Source: Tabrizicola caldifontis
Lineage (GTDB): Bacteria > Pseudomonadota > Alphaproteobacteria > Rhodobacterales > Rhodobacteraceae
Assembly: GCF_004762095.1 (NCBI RefSeq)
Contig: NZ_SIJH01000014.1
Location: 82,140-146,139 of the forward strand
DNA length: 64,000 nt
Direction: 5' to 3'
Below the pieces are notes generated by a model. The model was not told where the DNA came from and made no database searches. It saw only the letters and a program-made list of their open reading frames with translations. Made by a program: the position numbers and the translations under genes. Numbering within the stretch: the first letter of the stretch is position 1; each line of letters begins with the position of its first letter. Positions 39,568 through 48,611 of this stretch are shown piece after piece.

Positions 39568-40632
39568 ATGCCCGCTACCCTCGACAGTATCGAGACCCCG
39601 GCCTTCGTCGTGCGCGAGGCTGTCGCCCTCCACAACATCACGGCGTTCCAGCGTCATTGCGACCGGGTGGGTCTGGCGCTGCGCCCCCACATCAAGACGC
39701 ACAAGCTGATCCGCTTCGCGAGGGCCCAGATCGAGGCCGGTGCGCGCGGCATCACCTGCCAGAAGATCGGCGAGGCAGAGGTCATGGCCGATGGGGGGCT
39801 GGACGATATCCTGATCACCTACAACATCCTTGGCCCACAAAAGCTGGCCCGGCTGCGTGCCCTGTCGGACCGTCTGGCGCATCTTGCCGTGGTGGCCGAC
39901 AATGAAACCGTCGTCGCGGGGCTTTCCGGGGCCTTCGCGGGTGCATCGCGCCCGCTGGAGGTGCTGGTGGAATGCGACACGGGCGGCCGGCGCTGCGGCG
40001 TCCAGAGCCCCGCCGAAGCCCTGTCGCTGGCCCGGCGGATTGCCGAAGCCCCGGGGCTGCGCCTGGGCGGGCTGATGAGCTATCCCGCCGCCGGCGGAGC
40101 CGCCGAGGCGGCAGCGTTCCTGACCGAAGCGCGCGACCTGCTGCTGCACGAGGGGATGCAGTGTCGGGTCGTAAGTTCAGGGGGGACGCCCGACATGTGG
40201 CGTGCCGAACCGCATGGCGTGCTGACCGAATACCGGGCGGGAACCTATATCTACAACGACCGTTCGCTGGTGCAGCGCGGCACCTGCACCTGGGACGATT
40301 GCGCGGGGCACGTCCTGGCCACGGTTGTCAGCACCCCAACACCCGACCGCGCGGTAATCGATGCCGGGTCGAAGGCCCTGAGTTCGGACCTGCTGGGGCT
40401 GACGGACCACGGGCATGTCCTGGGCCATCCGGAAATCCGGATCACCGGGCTGAGCGAGGAACACGGCGTGCTGCTGGTGGATCCTGCACGGCCGCTGAAG
40501 ATCGGGCAGAGGATCCGCGTCGTGCCGAACCATGTCTGTGTCGTCTCGAACCTTTTCGACCGGATCTGGATCGAGGCCGAGGATGGAAGCCTGGAAGAGG
40601 TCGCGGTGGATGCGCGCGGATGCGTCACCTGA
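39568..40632 (+). CDS. D-threonine aldolase / DSD1-type PLP enzyme (paralog 1)
   Basis: The 354-residue protein belongs to the alanine-racemase-fold D-threonine aldolase/D-serine dehydratase group. The PLP lysine is in LRPHIKTHKL (about residue 45), and the C-terminal metal ligands His and Cys lie in VPNHVCVVSN. Members cleave beta-hydroxy-D-amino acids to glycine and an aldehyde, or dehydrate D-serine. Product chemistry cannot be fixed from sequence. It sits between an SDR and the broken RidA-like gene. It differs from the 42172 paralog in its N-terminal and middle regions. Confidence 0.88.
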   Translation: MPATLDSIETPAFVVREAVALHNITAFQRHCDRVGLALRPHIKTHKLIRFARAQIEAGARGITCQKIGEAEVMADGGLDDILITYNILGPQKLARLRALSDRLAHLAVVADNETVVAGLSGAFAGASRPLEVLVECDTGGRRCGVQSPAEALSLARRIAEAPGLRLGGLMSYPAAGGAAEAAAFLTEARDLLLHEGMQCRVVSSGGTPDMWRAEPHGVLTEYRAGTYIYNDRSLVQRGTCTWDDCAGHVLATVVSTPTPDRAVIDAGSKALSSDLLGLTDHGHVLGHPEIRITGLSEEHGVLLVDPARPLKIGQRIRVVPNHVCVVSNLFDRIWIEAEDGSLEEVAVDARGCVT

Positions 40633-40671
40633 CACCCGAGACAGGCACCAGATACGGGGAGACAGCGGAAA

Positions 40672-41073
40672 ATGACCAGCAGACGTTACGGATCGGGCCC
40701 AAGCGGCGCCGGCAAGCAACCCTTGCCCTTCGCCCGCGCGGTCTGGCCGGACGGCTGGCGTTATGTCTCGGGCCAGGTGGCCTCGGAAAACGGCGAGATC
40801 GTCGGGGGCGGCATCATCGCCCATTCCCGTCGCGCGATCGAGAAAATGACCGCCATCCTGCATGAGGCCGGCTATGGCATCGAGGATGTGGTGCGGGTCG
40901 GCGTCTTTCTGGACGACCCCCGCGATTCCTGGAGCTTCAACGCCGTATATGCCGAATGCTTCGGCGAGAATTCGCCCGCCCGTGCTGCCGGATAGTCGCG
41001 GATGATGTTCGACTGCAAGATCGGGATCGACTGAGGGGCCTTCAGGGCCGACCGCAAGGTCGCTGCGCAATAG
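40672..41073 (+). pseudogene. RidA-family gene broken by in-frame TAG and TGA
   Basis: RidA proteins hydrolyse reactive enamines/imines such as 2-aminoacrylate. The frame starts behind GGGAGA and reads a normal RidA through PARAAG (residue 107), then meets TAG at 40993-40995. Past it the same frame reads SRMMFDCKIGID, meets TGA at 41032-41034, and continues GAFRADRK to a third stop (TAG) at 41071-41073. The segment after the first stop aligns with the conserved RidA C-terminal strand (KIEIEAIA in E. coli), so the active site is incomplete. It appears to be a pseudogene unless the stops are sequencing errors. Confidence 0.75.
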
Positions 41074-41137
41074 ACATCGGGTCAACGTGTTGTTTACTGT
41101 CCTGCGCGGAGGCGGACAGAACCAAGGAGTTGACGCG

Positions 41138-42055
41138 ATGGAAAGCCGATGGCTGGAAGATTTCCTTAGCCTGGTCGATACGCGCAACTTCTCGCGGTCA
41201 GCCCAGGCGCGCTATACGACGCAGCCTGCCTTCAGCCGCCGCATCAAAAGCCTGGAGGAATGGGTCGGCGCACAGCTTTTCAACCGCAGCACCCAGCCCA
41301 TCACGTTGACCCTGTCGGGCGAGAGGTTTCGTCCGGTGGCCGAGGATGTGCTGCGCCGCCTGTACCAGGGGCGCGAAGAGGCCAGGCGGATCGGGGACGT
41401 CTCGTCACAGACCATCCGTTTTGCGGCGACCCACAGCCTGTCGCTGAACTTCTTCCCGGGCTGGCTGCGCGCGCTGGAGGTGCGCAGCCATACGTTCAAC
41501 ACGCGGTTGGACACAAGCCAGTTCAACGATTGCATCCACATGATGCAAAGGGGCGATTGCCAGTTCCTGATCAGCTACACCCATCCGGTGATCCCGATGC
41601 ACCTGCCGCCGGAACATTTCAGCGCAAAGCTGGTGATGCGCGACAGGCTGGTGCCCGTGACCCTGCCCGACAACCGGGGCCAGCCGGTCGATCGCCTTCC
41701 GGGAACCGAGGACGAGCCGGTGCATTACCTCGCCTATACCGAAACCTCTGCGATCGGCCGCGTCGTCGAACACGTGATCGCCACCTGCTAAGAGCCCCTG
41801 CACCTGAAGCGGGTCTTCGTCTCGCAAATGGCGGCCGTACTGAAGGCGATGAGTTCGGAGGGCCGGGGCACGGCCTGGTTGCCGGAAAGCCATCTGACGC
41901 GCGAATTTGCCGAGGGTTCGCTGGTGCGGGCGGGAGATGAACGGTGGAACATTCCGGTGGACGTGCGGGTGATTCGGTCGCGCGATCCCCTTCCCGAAAT
42001 GGCCGAGGAGCTTTGGGCGCTGCTGCCGGGGGACGAGGATACCGACTGGGGTTGA
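41138..42055 (+). pseudogene. LysR regulator interrupted by an in-frame TAA
   Basis: A complete LysR frame of 305 codons starts at ATG 41138 behind AAGGAG (helix-turn-helix SRSAQARYTTQPAFSRRIKS). TAA at codon 218 (41789-41791) stops it after VVEHVIATC. The same frame then resumes EPLHLKRVFVSQMAAVLKAM and GRGTAWLPESHL, the usual LysR C-terminal half of the effector domain. The 217-residue product would keep DNA binding but lose part of the sensor and dimer interface. The likely former regulator of the cluster is therefore damaged, or the base is a sequence error. Confidence 0.78.
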
Positions 42056-42063
42056 TGCACCAC

Positions 42064-42076
42064 AGGCATGATGCCT
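42064..42076. promoter_or_regulatory. Palindrome AGGCAT-G-ATGCCT upstream of the second aldolase-like gene
   Basis: This perfect 6+6 palindrome lies in the 116-base gap before the gene at 42172. It is followed at 42084 by CTTGCATTGGCC and at 42111 by GGTCTAG, two strings also found in the 46766-46985 intergenic region. It is a candidate operator for the cluster's regulator. Confidence 0.4.
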
Positions 42077-42171
42077 GCCGCAGCTTGCATTGGCCAGCAT
42101 GGCGGTGGCCGGTCTAGCTTTCGGGGGTAGCCCCGATCGGATGCGGGGCAGATCCTGCCCCGGAGACTGTT

Positions 42172-43317
42172 ATGACCACCCTTGCCAGTCTTGAAACCCC
42201 CTGTCTGATCCTTGATCGGGGTAGGCTGGAGCGCAACGCTGCCCGGATGACGGCGCGTTTCGCCGGCACCGGGGTGAAGCTGCGACCGCACATGAAGACG
42301 GCCAAATCCATTGATGTGGCGCGCATCGCGCTGGCCGGGAACTTCGGGGGTGTCACCGTCTCGACCCTGAGGGAGGCGGAATATTTCGCAGACCACGGGA
42401 TCGACGACATCATCTATGCCGTGGGTCTTGTTCCCGACAAACTGCCCCGCATGGCCCGGTTGATCCGGCGCGGGGTGCGCGTAAGCGGGATCACCGATAG
42501 TCTGGCTCTGGCCGAGGCGATCAGCCGGGCCGCCGTCGCCGAGGGCGTCGTGGCAGAACTGATGATCGAGCTTGATTCCGGCGAGCGTCGCGGAGGCCTT
42601 GCCGCCGGAAGCGACGCGATCGTGGAACTGGGCCGGGCGCTGCACGATCTGCCAGGCACGCGGCTGGGAGGTGTGCTGACCCATGCCGGCAATTCGTATC
42701 AGTGCCGCAGTCTTCAGGCCTTGCAGGATGTCGCCGAGCAAGAGCGGCTGACCGCCGTGACCGCCGCTGCGCAGCTACGTGCGGCCGGTCTGGCTTGCCC
42801 TGTGGTCAGCGTCGGCTCGACCCCCACGGCGACGCACGGTCTGTCGCATGAAGGGCTGACCGAGATGCGCTGCGGCGTCTACCTGTTCGGGGATGTCTTT
42901 CAGCACGAGATCGGATCGCACGCGCTGGACGACATAGCGGTTTCCGTGCTGGCAACCGTGATCGGCCACCGGCCCGACCTGAACGCGGCGCTGATCGATG
43001 CGGGCGCGCTGGCACTGTCAAAGGACCGCAGCACAGGCGCCCCGGGGCTGCCCGAGGATGTGGGTTTCGGCATGATCATGGACGAAACCTGTTCGCACCG
43101 TATCGGGCGTGTGCGCGTCGGTCATGTCTATCAGGAACACGGGATGCTGGTCTGCGACGGCCCCTTCCCCTTTGACCAGCTGCAAGTCGGCACACGTGTG
43201 CGCGTACTGCCCAACCATGTCTGCATGACGGCGGCCATGTATGATGGCTACCGCGTGCTTGACCCGGCCGACCCGCGGCGCGTCGCGGATTACTGGCCGC
43301 GCGCCAACGGCTGGTGA
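42172..43317 (+). CDS. D-threonine aldolase-type PLP enzyme (paralog 2)
   Basis: This 381-residue alanine-racemase-fold PLP enzyme has the PLP lysine in LRPHMKTAKS (about residue 43), SVGSTPTATHG and the metal site LPNHVCMTAAMYDGY near the C-terminus. Homologs split beta-hydroxy-D-amino acids to glycine and an aldehyde; BhcC of the beta-hydroxyaspartate cycle has the same fold. Here the tail is NHVC rather than the GHCDPTC I recall for BhcC, so BhcC identity is not claimed. GGAG precedes the ATG. An SDR follows 42 bases later. Confidence 0.88.
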   Translation: MTTLASLETPCLILDRGRLERNAARMTARFAGTGVKLRPHMKTAKSIDVARIALAGNFGGVTVSTLREAEYFADHGIDDIIYAVGLVPDKLPRMARLIRRGVRVSGITDSLALAEAISRAAVAEGVVAELMIELDSGERRGGLAAGSDAIVELGRALHDLPGTRLGGVLTHAGNSYQCRSLQALQDVAEQERLTAVTAAAQLRAAGLACPVVSVGSTPTATHGLSHEGLTEMRCGVYLFGDVFQHEIGSHALDDIAVSVLATVIGHRPDLNAALIDAGALALSKDRSTGAPGLPEDVGFGMIMDETCSHRIGRVRVGHVYQEHGMLVCDGPFPFDQLQVGTRVRVLPNHVCMTAAMYDGYRVLDPADPRRVADYWPRANGW

Positions 43318-43359
43318 TCAGCCGGACCGCATTCGTCACCACGCAACGGGAGCACTGAA

Positions 43360-44142
43360 ATGGGCGTCTTCGATCGCCTTCGTCTGGACGGCAAGACTGC
43401 ATTCATAACGGGTGGAAGCCGGGGCCTTGGACGCGAGATCGCCCTTGGCCTGGCCGAGGCGGGGGCCGACATCACCATGGCAGCCCGAACCGCGGACAGT
43501 CTGGCGCGGACGGCGGCAGACATCCGGGCGCTGGGCCGGAAGGTCACGACGATCGTCGCCGACATGGCTGACCCCGCAACCTGCGAGGCCGCCTGCACCG
43601 CCGCCCTGGACCGGGCGGGGTGTTTCGACATCCTCGTCAACAACATCGGCGGCCGCCGGGTCAACATCGGGCTGGAGGAAATGGAGCTGCAGCAGTGGCA
43701 CCAGCTTCTGGACCTGAACCTGACCTCGACCTTCCTGTGCTGCAAGCACATGGGCGGAGCGATGATCCGGCGCGGCACGGGCGGGCGGATCATCAACCTG
43801 GCCTCGATCAACGCGATGGTGGCCGGGCGCAATATCCAGGGCAGGCATTACGAGGCAGCCAAGGCCGGTGTGCTGATGCTGACGCGGTCGCTGGCGGTGG
43901 ACTGGGCAAGGCACGGCATCACCGTGAATGCCATCTGTCCCGGCATCTTCGCGACCGAGCCGAACCGCATCTGGGCCGAGAAGAACCCAGCCATCATCGA
44001 GGGCTATGTCCAGACGATCCCCATGGGGAAGCTGGGCGATCCCGAGGATCTGGGCACGCTGGCGGTCTATCTGGCCAGCGATGCCGCGCGCTACATGACG
44101 GGCGCGGGTCTGGTGATAGACGGCGGATATACCTGCCTGTGA
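43360..44142 (+). CDS. SDR family oxidoreductase
   Basis: The 260-residue classical SDR has FITGGSRGLGREIA, the NNIGG variant of NNAG, and a catalytic HYEAAKAGV with Tyr-x-x-x-Lys. FabG/gluconate-5-dehydrogenase-like features (PMGKLGDPEDLGTLAVYLAS and the closing VIDGGYTCL) are present. GGGAG precedes the ATG. It follows the second aldolase-like gene and converges on the amidohydrolase, 16 bases away. It may reduce or oxidise a hydroxy group of the cluster's substrate. Confidence 0.9.
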   Translation: MGVFDRLRLDGKTAFITGGSRGLGREIALGLAEAGADITMAARTADSLARTAADIRALGRKVTTIVADMADPATCEAACTAALDRAGCFDILVNNIGGRRVNIGLEEMELQQWHQLLDLNLTSTFLCCKHMGGAMIRRGTGGRIINLASINAMVAGRNIQGRHYEAAKAGVLMLTRSLAVDWARHGITVNAICPGIFATEPNRIWAEKNPAIIEGYVQTIPMGKLGDPEDLGTLAVYLASDAARYMTGAGLVIDGGYTCL

Positions 44143-44158
44143 ACGGGGGGGCGGGGGC

Positions 44159-45301
44159 TCAGCCCTCCCCGCCCTCGGCCCACCACTTGCCGCGCAGCAC
44201 CATCCCGCGGCTGACCAGGCCGGTTTCAGCCACGATCACCTCGCCCGAGACATCGACATGTTCGAACCGGCCTTCGGCCAGTTCCAGGATCGTCGCATCG
44301 CCGGGCGTTCCCGGTCGCAGCGAGCCCAGTTCCGGCCGACGCAGGGCGCGGGCAGGGTTCTGTGTGGTGGCGCGGATCACCTCGGTCAGCGACATGCCCA
44401 GCGCCATGAACTTGGACATGACCGCAAGAACGTCGAAGGCCGGGCCGTCGCAGCACAGCACGTGCACGTCCGACGAGATGACGTCGGGCAGGATGCCTTC
44501 GGCCAGCATGGGGCGGGCGGACTTGAAGGAAAAGCCGCCGAAGCCGTGGCCGATGTCGAAGATGATGCCACGGCGGCGGGCTTCAAGGATGTCTTCGCGG
44601 ATCCGGCTGCCACGGGTTACGGGCGCGTTGGGGAAGGGACGGAAGCAATGGGTCAGCACGTCGCCGGGACGCAGCGCCTCAAGCACCTCTTTCCGGCCGG
44701 GCGGGGGAAAGTCGATATGCGCCATGACGGGCAGGTCTAGTTCTTCGGCCACCTCGATGGCCAGAAGCAGCGGCGCCAGACCGGAACTGCCGCCGGCCCG
44801 CGCGCCGACCCGTGCCTTGATGCCCACGATAAGGTCCAGGTTCCTTTCGGCCAGCGCCAGGCATTCGCGGCTGTCCAGAAGGCGCAGATCTTCGCATTCG
44901 CCCATCATCACGTTCTTCGAGAAGGCGAAAATGCCGGGGAAGGAAATGTTGAGATAGGCCAGGATACGCGGTGCGGCAGGTTCGACGATGAACTTGCGCA
45001 GGCCCGCGAAGTTGCCCGCCCCGGCGCTGCCGGCATCGACGAAGGTGGTGGTGCCGCTGCGTCTGGCGATGGTTTCGGCATCGACGCCAAGCGAGGTGCC
45101 GCCCCAGTAGACATGACTGTGCATGTCGATCAGCCCCGGCGTGACGATGCGCCCCGCGACCTTTCGGACCTCGCGCGCACCCTGACCCAGATCGGGGCCG
45201 ATGGCGGCGACCTTTCCCCCAAGGAAGGCCACGTCCGTCACGGCATCAAGGCCCTGATCTGGGTCGATCACCCGGCCACCCTTCAGCAGAAGGTCATACA
45301 T
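44159..45301 (-). CDS. Amidohydrolase/deacetylase family metallohydrolase
   Basis: This 380-residue amidohydrolase-superfamily enzyme has the beta-strand-1 metal motif VTPGLIDMHSHVYWGG, a KAR lysine (IVGIKARVG) that may be carboxylated, HIDFPPPGR, FDIGHGFGGF and an SSDVHVL aspartate. Its relatives hydrolyse N-acyl or O-acyl groups on D-amino or hydroxy acids. ATG 45301 is preferred over the adjoining TTG; GGGGAGA lies six bases ahead. It is 18 bases after the aldehyde dehydrogenase gene on the same strand, so the two form an operon. Confidence 0.87.
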   Translation of the reverse strand: MYDLLLKGGRVIDPDQGLDAVTDVAFLGGKVAAIGPDLGQGAREVRKVAGRIVTPGLIDMHSHVYWGGTSLGVDAETIARRSGTTTFVDAGSAGAGNFAGLRKFIVEPAAPRILAYLNISFPGIFAFSKNVMMGECEDLRLLDSRECLALAERNLDLIVGIKARVGARAGGSSGLAPLLLAIEVAEELDLPVMAHIDFPPPGRKEVLEALRPGDVLTHCFRPFPNAPVTRGSRIREDILEARRRGIIFDIGHGFGGFSFKSARPMLAEGILPDVISSDVHVLCCDGPAFDVLAVMSKFMALGMSLTEVIRATTQNPARALRRPELGSLRPGTPGDATILELAEGRFEHVDVSGEVIVAETGLVSRGMVLRGKWWAEGGEG

Positions 45302-45319
45302 CAATCTCTCCCCGTGGCA

Positions 45320-46765
45320 TCAGTAGCGGATGCCGACATTCTTGGTCTGGACATAGCCCAGAAGCGCCTCTTGACCCTTTTCCCGGCCATAGCCGGAACG
45401 TTTCATGCCGCCGAACGGCGTTTCCACCCCGCCAGCCCACCATTCGTTGACATAGACCTGGCCGGCGACCAGGCGATCGGCCGTCCAGTGCGCCAGCCGA
45501 AGGTCACGGGTGTAGACGCCGGCGGCAAGGCCATAATCCGTGCCGTTGGCGATAGCGACCGCCTCTTCGGGCGTATCGAACGGCAGGACGACCAGAACCG
45601 GGCCGAAGAATTCCTCCTGCGCGATGCGCATGTCCGGGCGGACGCCCATGAAGATCGTCGGCGCCATGAAGTGGCCCCTCAGGCCCGGCACCCGCGCGCC
45701 GCCCAGGACCAGCGTCGCGCCTTCCGCCACGCCGGCGCGGCAGAGCGCCTCGACCCTGTCCAGCTGGCGCGCGTTGATCAGGGGGCCCATGTCACAGCCG
45801 TCGATCCCCGGCCCGACCTTCAGGGCGCGGGCCCGCGCGGCGATGCGATCCACAAGTTCGTCGTGGATGGAGCGGTGCACGATCAACCGCGCCCCGGCCG
45901 AGCAGATCTGGCCCGCGTGATGAAATATCCCGCGGGTGGCCGAGGCTGCGGTTCTTTCCAGATCGGCGTCGGCATGGACGATGGCACCCGACTTGCCGCC
46001 AAGTTCCATGACGCAGGGGATCACGCGCTCGGCCGCGGCGCGCAGGACGCTCTTTCCCGTTTCCACAGAGCCGGTGAAGACGATGTGGTCGATATCGTGA
46101 TGGCTGACCAGGGCGGCGCCTGCCTCCGGGCCGTAGCCACAGACGATGTTGACCGCACCCGCCGGAACGCCGGCCCGATGGCAGGCTTCCGCCAGGAGGA
46201 AAAGACTTAGCGGAGAGTCCTCGGGCGACTTCAGCACGACGGTATTGCCGGTGACGATGGCGCAGGCGACCGAGCGCGCACCGACAGGCAGGGGGCCGTT
46301 CCAGGGAACGATCTGGGCGGACACCCCATAGGGTTCATGCGTCGTGTAATCGATGTAGCCAGCGCCAAGCGGGATCTGCCGGCCTTCCAGCTTGTCGGCG
46401 AGGCCGGCGTAATAGTTCAGATACCGCTGGGTCAGGGCAACCTCGGCCCGGCCTGCCGCCAGGGTCTTCCCGTTGTCGCGGCATTCGACCAGGGCGATCT
46501 CGTCGGCCATGTCACCCAGGTGGCGGGCGACCTCGATCATCAGGTCGCCGCGCCGGTGCGGGCGCAGGTCGCGCAGGACGCGGCTGTCAAAGCAGCGCCG
46601 GGCGGCAGCAACGGCGCGGTTGATGTCGGCTGCAGTTGCGCGCGCAACTTCAGCGATGGGTTCGTCCAGCGCGGGGTCGGTAACGGTGATCCGCGTGCCG
46701 TCGCCCCCATCGACCCAGGCCCCGTCGATATAGTTCTGCCAGTAAGGCCGAACCTGCTGTGCCAT
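45320..46765 (-). CDS. NAD(P)+-dependent aldehyde dehydrogenase
   Basis: The 481-residue enzyme carries catalytic Cys288 in HHAGQICSAGARL and general base Glu254 in MELGGKSG. The cofactor motif FTGSVETGK and the NGPLPVGARSVACAI region are present. It could oxidise an aldehyde released by the aldolase-like enzymes of the cluster. ATG 46765 is supported by AGGAG and by homology; an upstream in-frame start adds unmatched residues. It is divergent from the M81 peptidase gene across 220 bases. Confidence 0.92.
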   Translation of the reverse strand: MAQQVRPYWQNYIDGAWVDGGDGTRITVTDPALDEPIAEVARATAADINRAVAAARRCFDSRVLRDLRPHRRGDLMIEVARHLGDMADEIALVECRDNGKTLAAGRAEVALTQRYLNYYAGLADKLEGRQIPLGAGYIDYTTHEPYGVSAQIVPWNGPLPVGARSVACAIVTGNTVVLKSPEDSPLSLFLLAEACHRAGVPAGAVNIVCGYGPEAGAALVSHHDIDHIVFTGSVETGKSVLRAAAERVIPCVMELGGKSGAIVHADADLERTAASATRGIFHHAGQICSAGARLIVHRSIHDELVDRIAARARALKVGPGIDGCDMGPLINARQLDRVEALCRAGVAEGATLVLGGARVPGLRGHFMAPTIFMGVRPDMRIAQEEFFGPVLVVLPFDTPEEAVAIANGTDYGLAAGVYTRDLRLAHWTADRLVAGQVYVNEWWAGGVETPFGGMKRSGYGREKGQEALLGYVQTKNVGIRY

Positions 46766-46985
46766 ACGTCCTGCTCCTGCCCGGGCGGAACCCGCCGCCT
46801 CTGGCACGAGTATTTACCGGCATGGGGCAGGTGGCGAATGCCAAAAGCCGATCATGCCATGCCGCAAACGCATTCCGACCGGCCTTCATGCCGGCGGCGC
46901 ATTGGTCTAGACCGTCCTTGCATTGGCCGGTCAGGCGCGGGTCGGACTATCGTTCACCCAAGCGAACTGGACCGGGAATGACGAA

Positions 46986-48518
46986 ATGACAAGAAACGCG
47001 CCCCGCCGAGTTGCCATTCTCGGGCTCATGCTCGAAAGCAACCGCTTCGCCCCGGTCATCAGTGAAGACGATTTTCTGAAGCGGGTCTATCTGGTCGGCG
47101 ACGAGATCCTTGAGGATCTGTACAGCCTGGAACCCAAGCTGCCAACCGAGATCCGGGGTTTCCGGGCCGAGATGGACAGCCGAGGGAACTGGCAGCCGGT
47201 GCCGATCCTTGTCGGCCTGGTCGAAGCGGGCGGGCCGATGGACCATGCCTTCTTCGAGACGGCGATTCAGGAAATCCGCACCCGGCTGACAGCGGCGCTG
47301 CCGGTGGATGCGGTCTACATCTCGAACCATGGCGCGATGATCACGACCGAGAATGCCGATCCAGACGGGGAAATCTTCGCTGCCGTGCGCCAGATCGTCG
47401 GGCCGGAGGTGCCGGTGGTGGCAACGCTGGACCTGCATGGCAACGTGTCCGAGCGGATGGTGGAAAGCGTGGATGCCATCGTGGCCTATCAGACGAACCC
47501 CCATGTCGACATGCTGGATCGGGGGCGCGACGCGGCGTCGATCCTGCACGAGCTTTTCGCGGGCATGAAGCCCGAAGTGGCCTTCGTCCGCCTGCCGCTG
47601 GTGCCGCCGACCGTAACGCTGCTGACCGAGGCCGGGCCCTATGCTGACATCATGCGTTTCGGCCAGTCGCTGCGGGATGACAGGATTGCCAACGTCTCGA
47701 TCCTGGGGGGATTTGCCTACAGCGACACACCGAAGAACGGCCTGGCGATCATCGTGACGGCGCGCGAGCGCGATGGCAGCGCGCGTCGGGTCGCCAATGC
47801 GATCGCCCGCCATGCCTGGAGCCAGCACAAGCGGTTCGTGCCGCACCTGACATCGCTGGATGAAACCGTGCGCAAGGTGCTGGAGGTGGGGGCGGATCCC
47901 TCGTTGCCGGCGGTTATCCTGGCCGATGTGTCCGACAACCCGGGCGGCGGCGGCAATGGCAACACGATGTGGATTCTCGAGGCCCTTTACAAGGCGGGGG
48001 CTACCGGCGTGATCGTCGGTGTCATCAACGATCCGGCCCTTGCGCAGGAGGCCGCAAGGCTTGGGCAGGGCGCGCGGTTCCGGGCGGTGTTCAACCGGGT
48101 GCCGCCGGACGAATTCTCGCAACGGTTCGAGGCGGATGCCCGGGTGGTTTCCATCCGGGATGGCGATTGCGTCGGCCGGCGCGGGTTCTATGCCGGTCGG
48201 CGGATGAACCTTGGCCTTTCGGTGCTGCTGGATCTGGGCGGAATCCAGGTGGTAGTCATCTCGATCAGGACGCAATGCGCCGATCCGATCTTCCTGGAGA
48301 TGATGGGGCTGGACATCAGGGCAGCCCGGGCGGTGGTGGTCAAGTCGCGCGGGCATTTCCGCGCGGGCTTCGACGAATTCTTCGGCCCGGATCAGGTGAT
48401 CGAGGTGGATGTGCCGGGTCTGACTTCGCCGGTTCTCACGCGGTTCGACTTCCGCAGGATGCCACGTCCGGTGTTCCCGATCGACGCCGAGGTGGACTGG
48501 ACGCCCCCGCAGGATTGA
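46986..48518 (+). CDS. M81 family metallopeptidase (MlrC-like)
   Basis: This 510-residue protein has the DUF1485/MlrC N-terminal and C-terminal domains: ILGLMLESNRFAP at the start, then AVYISNHGAMITTENADPDGE, VVATLDLHGNVSERM and ADVSDNPGGGGNGNTMWIL. MlrC is the zinc peptidase that finishes linearised microcystin breakdown; relatives are widespread in Proteobacteria and their substrates are mostly unknown. ATG 46986 is the family-like start. It is followed by a strong terminator and is divergent from the aldehyde dehydrogenase gene. Confidence 0.9.
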   Translation: MTRNAPRRVAILGLMLESNRFAPVISEDDFLKRVYLVGDEILEDLYSLEPKLPTEIRGFRAEMDSRGNWQPVPILVGLVEAGGPMDHAFFETAIQEIRTRLTAALPVDAVYISNHGAMITTENADPDGEIFAAVRQIVGPEVPVVATLDLHGNVSERMVESVDAIVAYQTNPHVDMLDRGRDAASILHELFAGMKPEVAFVRLPLVPPTVTLLTEAGPYADIMRFGQSLRDDRIANVSILGGFAYSDTPKNGLAIIVTARERDGSARRVANAIARHAWSQHKRFVPHLTSLDETVRKVLEVGADPSLPAVILADVSDNPGGGGNGNTMWILEALYKAGATGVIVGVINDPALAQEAARLGQGARFRAVFNRVPPDEFSQRFEADARVVSIRDGDCVGRRGFYAGRRMNLGLSVLLDLGGIQVVVISIRTQCADPIFLEMMGLDIRAARAVVVKSRGHFRAGFDEFFGPDQVIEVDVPGLTSPVLTRFDFRRMPRPVFPIDAEVDWTPPQD

Positions 48519-48538
48519 TGCAGGCCCTGCCGCATCCG

Positions 48539-48578
48539 AAAGCCCCGCCTCCCTGCCGGGCAGGCGGGGCTTTCTTGC
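48539..48578 (+). terminator. Rho-independent terminator after the M81 gene
   Basis: AAAGCCCCGCCT (48539-48550) and AGGCGGGGCTTT (48562-48573) form a perfect 12-bp stem with an 11-base loop, and CTTG follows the terminal T-run. It is placed 20 bases after the M81 stop. Confidence 0.88.
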
Positions 48579-48611
48579 TGCCGCGCGGGAGGAAGGCGCG
48601 ACAGCGGTAAT

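Noticed and set aside
40993..41791. Stop-codon recoding (selenocysteine, pyrrolysine or suppression) in the RidA and LysR genes
   Set aside because: TAG, TGA and TAA are all involved, no SECIS-like structure was evident, and no recoding genes are nearby. Mutation or sequence error is simpler.
42172..43317. Assignment as BhcC (beta-hydroxyaspartate aldolase)
   Set aside because: The fold agrees, but the C-terminal metal motif and N-terminus differ from BhcC as I remember it, and BhcA/BhcB are absent from the window.
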